DNA from: JAIYCX01 sp044351785
Lineage (GTDB): Bacteria; Bdellovibrionota_C; UBA2361; SZUA-149; DAOLCO01
Direction of reading: 5' to 3'
DNA length: 5,957 nucleotides
Assembly: GCA_044351785.1 (NCBI GenBank)
Contig: JBILFC010000195.1
Coordinates: forward strand, 1 to 5,957
The translations under genes were made by a program, and so were the position numbers. The notes beneath the pieces are model-generated. The model saw only the letters and a program-made list of their open reading frames with translations, searched no databases and was not told where the DNA came from. Shown here one piece after another: positions 1-5,957 of this stretch. Position 1 is the first letter of the stretch; every line of letters starts with the position of its first letter.

Positions 1-2625
1 CTCTGTAGGTAAAGCCTGTGGTAAGCCTGGATCCCACCATAACATCTGAAGAAGTCGTGCATCTGGGGATTCATAAGAGATTAAAGCTTTTCTTGCCTTT
101 TTAATTACTTCATTTCTTCTAAGACTATACGCAGGATACAAATCTCTGATAACATCAACTAATTCTGATACATTTATTCTGCGAGATTTATATAATTTAA
201 CAGATAATTTTTCCCATAATAAATCTGATACTTCTTCTCTATTCACTTCCACATACATCATGCCACGAATATTTCTTAAAGTATCTTCATCTAAAGTTAT
301 GTCCTCCTGCTTAGCCATCTTAATTAAATTTAAAAGCCAATCATCTCTTAGCTCTATGGCTAAAGGACAAAGTGATTCCAAGTACAATATCCTATCCTTA
401 ATATCCTTAAGCGTATTTGGTTTCCAAGTATCACTTCCAGGATCTAGATATCCATCTTGCTTAAGAATGAACTCCTCAACTTCCTGCATAATCTCTCCCT
501 TCATACTGAGAGGACGTGTCGGCTCACCATTTCTATATAGAAGATACTTATAAATACCGTGTCTATAGCTAGCCATTGATCCAATTTCACCAACCTCTTC
601 AAGGAGATAAGTTTTAAGATCAGAATTTAGACCTTTCACATTAGTCAAGTAAAGATATTTGGTCCTCCCAATCCCTTCTTCAATTTCATGATTTATATTG
701 TTAAATTTAGCAACGCTCTTTCTTCTATCTGCAAAAATATCTTCTATATCATCCTCAGTAAGATACCTAACTGGCTTAAAGTCATCGATCGAATACTGAT
801 CAAATTTTGCAATTTCTTGTTCAAATTTAAACCAGATATCATTAGCATCCCTTCTTATGCTATTAACTCTGGAATGAATCTGCTCAGCCTCAGTTCCAAA
901 GCTAAAATCAGATACCTTGACTTTACTAAAACGTAAACCAGACAATTTAGCAAGTTTATGTAAATTTGTTATTAACTCATTTCTATCGACGATTGATGGC
1001 AAAGAAAGTACCAACTCTTCAATGCATAATAACTCATCTGAAGATATCTTAGTTCCATCTTTAAGTTGCTTATCAAGATAATGATTAATGACCACAAGCT
1101 TAGAATACACCTTAGTATAATCTAACCAATCTAACTGCTGAGCACTTGGGTGAGAATAAGTATGATCTAAAAATTTCACCAGTAATTCTAAATCTTCAGT
1201 AGATCTAAGAGCACTCTCCGCAATTTTTCTCCAAAATTCATTTCCAAATCTATGAGGAAGATCACCTAAACGATTTAAATACTCATTCATCGTCTCATTC
1301 TGCCTTATAAATTTTTCCTTCAGTTCACCAGATTCATTTAGAGCAAAAGATTCATGGATATTCTGACTTCTTTCTTCATATCTCAGATTCGGCTGAGTCA
1401 TAAAGTTAATTAAACGTGGAAATCGACTCCTACTAGTAGACTTTGAAGCAATCCAACAATCTAATACAAAAGGTAGATGTAGTTTTAACGATTCTATTAA
1501 ATCTAAAGGTAGTATTAGATTGTTAGTATCTTCTCTATCTAGCTCCCTTACCTCTAAACAACGAAGCAATTCAGACGAACAATCTTCATTCATTTGTTTA
1601 GATAGATATAAAAATAGATAGTCTCTATCTTTAGAGTTCGGTAATTCTAAAGAATACGCAAATATCAATTTACTAATTTCTAAATGTCCAAGTCGAGGAA
1701 TTAAATTTGACTTAGATCCCTGATAACTAGCTTGTAAGTTACTTAACCATTCTAAAAAGTCATCAGGAGAACTAAACAATTGATCATGAGCATAATTTCT
1801 AACATTATCAAGTAACAATTTGAAATTCTTTTCTCGAGCTATTTTATTTCCATTATGATTTAGATCATTCCAATCTGATCTACCCTCTACAAAGAATAGA
1901 TCTGTCGCTTTTCCACGTCTTCCTATTTGCAACTTATTAGGATGATCTCCCTGAAAACAAGCCAAGTCCCTAGTAGCTACAGCAGGCAATGCAACTTCTA
2001 AGAATCTAAAAATTAGATTTTCAGGAGCATTTCCTGCCGTAGCTAACTTAAGTAAACTATCCGGACTTAACTGAGAACCTTCATTTGCCAAACAAAGTAC
2101 TCTTTCTTCATCAGATAAAGAATCTTTTAACACTTTCTCAACTACATCGCTCACTGCCTTATAATATTCAACGATATTAGTAGCCTCATGCGAGTCTACT
2201 TCTGTAATATTAAGTGGTTCTAAGCTCAATTTTGGGGGCGATTCCCGCTCTTCACTAAACCTATCTCTCAACAATTCCAAAATTGGAATCTCATTTTTTT
2301 TGTCTGTGTCACTAGCATAGCCTACTAACTTGCCTATAAATTCAACTATACTAAATATTTCGATAATCTCTTGTTGATTTAGTTTTCGTAAACTTTTCTC
2401 TAACTTCACAACATCTAACTTACTAAGTAAGGGTCCGTCTTTCACACTTAGTATCTCCTGAGAAGCTACTAAGAACGCTAACAATCCAGATAAATCCATA
2501 TGCTTGGATAAAATATCATTATATTTAGATGCCCTAGAATGATTTAAAGAGGATTCGACTACACTAGAGTCAATATCATTAACGAGCTCCCGAACTGGAT
2601 GATCCAATCTTGAACCTACCAATCG
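1..2625 (-). other. Residues 1111-1985: long helix-rich C-terminal-side region of unknown function
   Basis: About 875 residues follow the M48-like domain up to the edge of the window. The sequence is Leu, Glu, Lys, Asp, Ser and Asn rich, with repeated amphipathic helix patterns (for example LLSKLDVVKLEKSLRKL, LPLDLIESLKLHLPFVL, DELLCIEELVLSLPSI). It has few Gly or Pro and no convincing membrane segment. This suggests an alpha-helical scaffold, possibly solenoid-like, but I find no clear unit repeat and no ANK, TPR or LRR consensus. Near its lower-coordinate end, GRTKYLYLTNVKGL, then SYRHGIYKYLLYRNGEPTRP, looks more like a compact alpha/beta fold. A pair of Trp at 1973-1974 (34-39) occurs close to the edge. 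A role in substrate binding or spacing is only a guess. Confidence 0.55.
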
Positions 2626-5600
2626 AATGATCTCAATTCTTATATCATCCTGGGGATGAGTCCTGAGAAATGAAAATTGATCCAGGGATTCACCTTTCTG
2701 TCCATCTTTAGATACTACATTCTGAGAAGCTAGGGTTGCATGCATTGCAATCACGTCTCGATAACCCACCCCCATTTCAGATAAATAATACAGACTACCA
2801 TGCGTATCGCAGAATACTTCTCGAGACTGAGAGGTTGCTCTTTTGACCAAATCATTCAATAACATTTGATTCGCTTTTGCCTTCCTAGACTCCCACACAT
2901 TATTTAAACTCTTACTCTTTCCCAACTTTTTAGCAATTACTTCCTGAATAGCATGAGCTTGCTCATGACCTAATATGCCCTTAAGTTGAATTGCGCCCAA
3001 CTGCGAACATGCGCCTGTAGTTAGTATCATGGTATCTGATCTGTTAGGATAAATGAAAGCATCAAAAGATGGGCTATCTAAAAGAATTACATCAAATTGA
3101 TCTGCTAATTCTATACCAAAATACTGACTCACAGGATCATTATTCACTAACTTTCGAATCTGATCTGCCATCGACTGCAGTTGTTCATTCAGCTGAGTAT
3201 TTGAAATACGCGGAGTATCTCTAATCATCTCTTCAATGTACTTCTGCTCCTGCTCGTTTGAATACGCTTCGTAATCAATTTTACTTAAAAGGGGGCTACT
3301 GCTCTTATTACCCTTATTTTTGCCCGCTTTTTTAGCCATCTGAGCAACATCTAAATATATCTCATCGTAGTTACTCCTTACAAAATTGCTAATTGCCCTA
3401 ATCTCATCACCATTCAATCTCAAAAGCTGACGCGTAGCTAACCTCTCTTCCTCATCTTGTCTTGCTTCCATCTCAGTCTTAACCTGAACTATCCTCCACC
3501 CCCCATTACTATCAAACTCAAACTCATACCCCCTAGCCTTCAGATAAAGTGCACATTCTTTCCAAACTTCTATCTCTTGCTCAAGTGCCATCTCTTCATT
3601 TAAAGCAGGATTCGCTTTATCAAGCCTCTTATGCGTAAGCTCATGAACCACCGCCATTGCTTGCATGATTCTAGTATCTCTATCAGGGCCATCCTCTCCC
3701 GGAACTCTTACCTGCAAAGTTTCAGGTGTTAAAGAATAGATTTGATCATTTAACCTACTAAAGAATGCAAATGTTTCTCTCGCTCTTTGTCTAGACTGCG
3801 CTTCATTAAACGTCTCTTCATTTCTTTTCGCTGAAATTCTTTCTTGAAGAACAAATTCATTTTCAAAAGCTGCTCTTGTCGGGAGGTAGTTGATAGGGGA
3901 AGACTTAGGTGTTGAAGCCCTAGCCTTGCCTTCTTGCCAAATAACCTCACTATTATTTCCATTTATCAGCTGTGAATTGCTAGGGAACTCTTCTTGACTG
4001 CTCGCTCTAGCGATCAGATCTTCCAAACTTAAATTGATCGATCCATTACTTAGATCAATTTGCCAAAATTTCTGAGTGCCTTCTGGTACCTTTCTTAACA
4101 TCTCATATGTACCATTCAAATCTAATATGATTTGAGTATAAGGATCGAAGATCAACGCTTGTTTATTACTAAGTATTGATCGCTGCGCATCTCTGGCTAA
4201 CCTACTGTTGCCCGTAGAGTTAATGAGAAGATAAGGGACTCTCATCCCATGTATGTCTGCAGTTTCATTTATAAACTGAACTTGATGAGCCTGAAGCATT
4301 AATTGCGTTAGGCTAATAAAAATATCTATCTCTCGTCTGATCAATACTTTATTCGCGGTTTTATTACGTAATGACTTCTTTATGCTGTTACTTAGTTCTT
4401 GATACTTTGATTGACATAGCGTTTGTAATTGTTTTTTTGTTTCTTCAGAGAAATTCTTTTGACCACCAACCTCACTAATTACTTTAGCTAGCTTTGCCTT
4501 CCCCTCTAACGTTATAACCTTATTTAAAGAAACTTTAAGGAACTGAATCTCACTTCTTGACAGGACATACCCAACCGAATTAGAGCTTACATATTCTTCA
4601 AATTCTTGATTTATCTGTTGATACCATAGATTAACCATCTGCATTGATTCTTCAAGGCTAGAAATTGGTTGATATGGAATATTGTCTTTTAGCCTTGATA
4701 AATTATCCTCAAGCCAGGAAGTCGAATTAATAAAATTTATCATGTGGGAATAGAACTTACTTAACTCTTTAGGTTCCCCTCCTCTTTTCTTTATATTTCG
4801 CTTTACTTTTTCAAAGTCCGTACTTAAGTTCCTAGTTAAATCTCCATACACACTTAAAGCAGACTCCTTTAGAGTAGAATAGTCCACTTCTTGATCTGCA
4901 TTCTTTCTGTTATTCTCGTTTACGACAAAGGCTAAACTTACTAAAGTACCGGGAGGTAAGCGCTTTAACAAACTAGAAACTTCTACATCAATCATCCATC
5001 CATGAAACGGATCTCTGACTCTTGCAAGCATAGATTTAAAATTAGGATCTTGGAAAATTTTGTCTACAACAATTTCATGCCCATTTATTTCTACGTCGTC
5101 TACAGACAAAGCAATTGAACCATAGTTGTCAGTCAAACTCTTTAGCTCAACTACTGTCAAATCAATTGCTGGACAAGAAATAACTTTCAAATTTGCTTTA
5201 TATAATTGCAACATTTTATCAGCTGTCTGAGCCACATGTTGCATATCGGTCTTTGAACTAAACTTTACTAATTCAAGTAGACCTAAATCAATATCAGGTT
5301 TTTGATCTCTGGATAAACTTTGCTTAAACCCTTGCCATACATTTGAGGGCCTTTCCTTTTCTGCGATGTAATCTAGAACCAACATTGAAGCGGCAGTACT
5401 AACGCAACTTGAGGCATTTTGTTGAATTATAACATGCCTAACACTTCCCTCATCCATTACCCGGTTCACAGGAATAGTACTTCCGATATTATCAATTACT
5501 ATCTTATTATGTCCCAATTTTAAATCATGAACCCTAGAAACACTTTCAATACCAGCCACCTTAGATTCTTCACATGAAGCATGAACCCTCAGCACCTCCG

Positions 5601-5957
5601 AGTCAGAAAACATCTGAAATGAATTTAATTTTGGCTTTTTATCATCGAAGGTATTCACTCCACCTAGTTCTGGATAATTTCTCACAAGTTGCGAATTTTC
5701 AACTCTCTCCCCTTCCGCCATCAGATTTAATGTAGTAGAAGTCACCCCACTGTATATTCCACCGTGCGTTCTCTCTACAGCTCGCTGAAAGTAACCAGGG
5801 TCTCTAGCTAATATAGGTTTATCCTTACCAGCTAACTCCACCACACTCCATGAACCACCCTCAGTTAAAACTAAATCAAAGCCAAGCTTATTAAGCTCAC
5901 CCGCTCTCTTTAGAAGACTTTGAGTCTCCCCTTCTACGATACTTAAGTTAGGATCTT
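1..5957 (-). CDS. Giant multidomain protein with three peptidase-like domains (internal fragment, both ends missing)
   Basis: Read by eye on the minus strand, the frame with codons at 1-3 through 5953-5955 has no TAA, TAG or TGA, giving at least 1,985 residues. Chance cannot explain this in such AT-rich DNA, and the translation looks like real protein: varied composition, regular Trp, and conserved motifs in the right order. Domains in order are a C39-like cysteine peptidase (about 170-340), a HELTH zincin (about 700-830) and an M48-like HEQAH zincin (about 920-1110), followed by some 870 mostly helical residues. I see no frameshift. No hydrophobic run is long enough for a convincing membrane segment, so these parts are probably soluble. 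The first Met is residue 79, but the 78 residues before it also look coding, so the start lies beyond 5957. The stop lies before position 1. Overall function is unknown; a large secreted effector or toxin, or a self-processing protein, is possible. I recognise no specific named gene. Confidence 0.96.
2294..2301 (-). repeat. A8 homopolymer tract within the coding sequence
   Basis: Eight consecutive T on the plus strand give A8 on the coding strand, read as Lys-Lys-Asn within the helical region about residues 1219-1221. The reading frame is open on both sides, so no frameshift is present in this assembly. Long A tracts in AT-rich genomes can cause polymerase slippage or sequencing indels, so this is the weakest point for frame integrity. 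A shorter A7 tract lies at 4432-4438. Confidence 0.8.
2626..3198 (-). other. M48-like metallopeptidase domain (HEQAH), residues ~920-1110
   Basis: Seen in order: strand VILLDSPSFDAFI (956-968), where DAFI matches the M48 NAFA motif; MILTTGACSQL (976-986), matching the M48 strand and helix before the active site; GILGHEQAH with His997 (2965-2967), Glu998 and His1001 (2953-2955); SREVFCDTHG with Glu1046 (2818-2820) and Asp1050, matching the ExxAD motif that supplies the third zinc ligand; and FLRTHPQDDIR with His1100 (2656-2658), matching the HP..(D/E)R motif that closes M48 domains. Known: M48 includes HtpX, Ste24, Oma1 and the periplasmic BepA/LoiP proteins, zinc endopeptidases often involved in protein quality control. 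Five motifs in correct order and spacing make this the firmest domain call. Oddities: Cys1049 stands where Ala is usual, and there are no membrane segments between HEQAH and Glu1046, so it resembles the soluble BepA-type core rather than HtpX. Its presence inside a giant protein is unusual. Confidence 0.85.
3280..3339 (-). other. Basic Gly/Lys/Ser-rich linker between the two zincins, residues 873-892
   Basis: The stretch starting MAKKAGKNKGNK and continuing with SSSPLLSK is low in complexity, strongly positive and rich in Gly, Asn and Ser. It sits between a helical segment and the helix that leads into the M48-like domain. Such composition is typical of an exposed, flexible interdomain linker and would be an accessible place for proteolytic processing, though no specific cleavage site is identifiable. 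Confidence 0.5.
3466..3858 (-). other. First zincin-like metallopeptidase domain (HELTH), residues ~700-830
   Basis: Seen: AVVHELTHKRLD places His771 (3643-3645), Glu772 and His775 (3631-3633) in a canonical HExxH zinc-binding motif. A hydrophobic run precedes it and a helix continues after it. Glutamates at 787, 788, 792, 794, 796 and 800 in the following helix (from NPALNEEMALEQ) are candidates for the third zinc ligand, as in gluzincins, where a Glu on a second helix completes the site. A charged helix of about residues 704-728 and a short strand (TLQVRVPG) lie upstream, and GYEFEFD with GGWRIVQVK may form a hairpin downstream. Known: zincins use the two His as ligands and the Glu as general base. 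I cannot name the family; it does not follow the M48 pattern of the second zincin, so the two are not obviously duplicates. The motif is intact, so activity is plausible, but the exact third ligand is inference. Confidence 0.62.
3859..4935 (-). other. Residues 341-699: mostly helical spacer, no recognised domain
   Basis: About 360 residues link the cysteine peptidase to the first zincin. The first two thirds are rich in Lys, Glu, Gln, Asn and Leu, with amphipathic patterns typical of long helices (for example KVKRNIKKRGG, ETKKQLQTL and NSIKKSLRNK). The last third changes character: QALIFDPYTQIILDLNGTY and KFWQIDLSNGSINLSLEDL look like beta hairpins, perhaps a small strand-rich module. After that comes a Ser/Asn/Pro-rich, likely flexible stretch (for example SSQEEFPSNSQ and STPKSSPINYLP) leading into the next domain. 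I recognise no catalytic motif. It could be a helical spacer or an unassigned domain. Confidence 0.55.
4936..5448 (-). other. Papain-fold cysteine peptidase-like domain (C39-like), residues ~170-340
   Basis: Seen: QQNASSCVSTAAS with Cys184 at 5404-5406, followed by a hydrophobic helix (MLVLDYIAE); then NGHEIVVDKI with His293 at 5077-5079; then RVRDPFHGW with Asp315 at 5011-5013. Known: C39 and related bacterial papain-like peptidases have a Gln a few residues before the nucleophilic Cys, a Cys-initiated helix, then His on a strand and Asp/Asn in a following DP motif. Gln178 is six residues before Cys184, the same spacing as Gln19 and Cys25 in papain. The closest general type is the C39 or C39_2-like group, which often acts on leader peptides or host and bacterial proteins. 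One departure is that the residue after Cys is Val, where C39 members usually have Gly. The His-to-Asp gap of 22 residues fits the fold. The substrate is unknown. An alternative is another papain-like clan, such as a toxin-type peptidase or amidase. Confidence 0.68.
5449..5957 (-). other. Residues 1-169 of the giant protein: unrecognised segment before the cysteine peptidase
   Basis: This part starts inside the gene and has no match I recognise. An early stretch (GFDLVLTEGG, then SWSVVELAGKDKPILARD) alternates hydrophobic and polar residues in the way of beta strands. Residues around 60-75 contain a glycine-rich turn (THGGIYSG). The second half again looks like short strands (EVLRVHAS, NKIVIDNIG) running into the peptidase domain. 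It might be the end of another beta-rich domain or an N-terminal extension of the peptidase. No signal peptide can be judged because the true N-terminus is outside the window. Confidence 0.6.

Noticed and set aside
260..553. Plus-strand ORF of 97 codons
   Set aside because: It lies entirely antisense to the giant minus-strand frame, is rich in Ser, Leu, Ile and Phe as expected of an antisense shadow, and shows no domain or conserved motif.
688..936. Plus-strand ORF of 82 codons
   Set aside because: It is antisense to the giant gene, with an Ile, Lys, Asn and Ser rich translation typical of a shadow frame and no recognisable motif.
1..2625. TPR, HEAT or ankyrin repeats in the long helical region
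   Set aside because: Helix patterns are present but I could not find a repeating unit or consensus residues of any of these families by eye.
3750..3962. Minus-strand ORF of 70 codons
   Set aside because: It is on the same strand as the giant gene but in a different frame. Its Lys/Arg/Leu-rich translation is a shifted reading of the charged helix before the HELTH domain.
5719..5721. First in-frame ATG (Met79) as a possible gene start
   Set aside because: The 78 codons before it are open to the window edge and read as plausible protein, so the gene more likely starts beyond 5957.
1..5957. Promoters, terminators, tRNAs or mobile elements on either strand
   Set aside because: The whole window is coding on the minus strand. 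AT-rich boxes and short palindromes (for example around ttgatcaa-like sites) are expected by composition, and none has the structure of a regulatory site, RNA gene or inverted-repeat element.

Overview
The window is one uninterrupted stretch of coding sequence. Read on the minus strand in the frame whose codons occupy positions 1-3, 4-6 and so on, I find no stop codon anywhere: 1,985 complete codons plus two bases of another at the high-coordinate edge. Neither the start nor the stop lies inside, so this is an internal slice of one giant gene. Other-frame ORFs are short and lie wholly within it. There is no intergenic space, and I see no RNA gene, promoter, terminator, mobile element or CRISPR array. 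Residue numbers below count from the high-coordinate edge: residue 1 is at 5953-5955 and residue 1985 at 1-3.

Layout in protein order (high to low coordinates): residues 1-169, unrecognised and probably mixed alpha/beta; residues ~170-340, a papain-fold cysteine-peptidase-like domain (Cys184, His293, Asp315, C39-like); residues ~341-699, a mostly helical and charged unrecognised segment; residues ~700-830, a first zincin-like domain with HELTH at 771-775; a short basic Gly/Lys/Ser linker at 873-892; residues ~920-1110, a second zincin that matches the M48 (HtpX/Ste24/BepA-like) pattern well, with HEQAH at 997-1001, a Glu ligand candidate at 1046 and a closing His-Pro motif at 1100; and residues ~1111-1985, a long, helix-rich, Leu-rich region that I cannot assign.

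The organism looks like an AT-rich bacterium: Leu is mostly TTA/CTT, Arg mostly AGA and Asn mostly AAT. Tryptophan is encoded by TGG about 21 times and no in-frame TGA occurs, which argues against a code that reassigns TGA. Very long multidomain proteins with peptidase modules are known from host-associated bacteria and from some uncultured lineages, but nothing here fixes the phylum.

The main point of interest is that three apparently intact but unrelated peptidase-type active sites sit in one polypeptide, separated by long helical spacers. This could be a giant secreted effector or toxin, or a self-processing polyprotein. Both ideas are inference, because the termini, any secretion signal and the neighbouring genes are outside the window.
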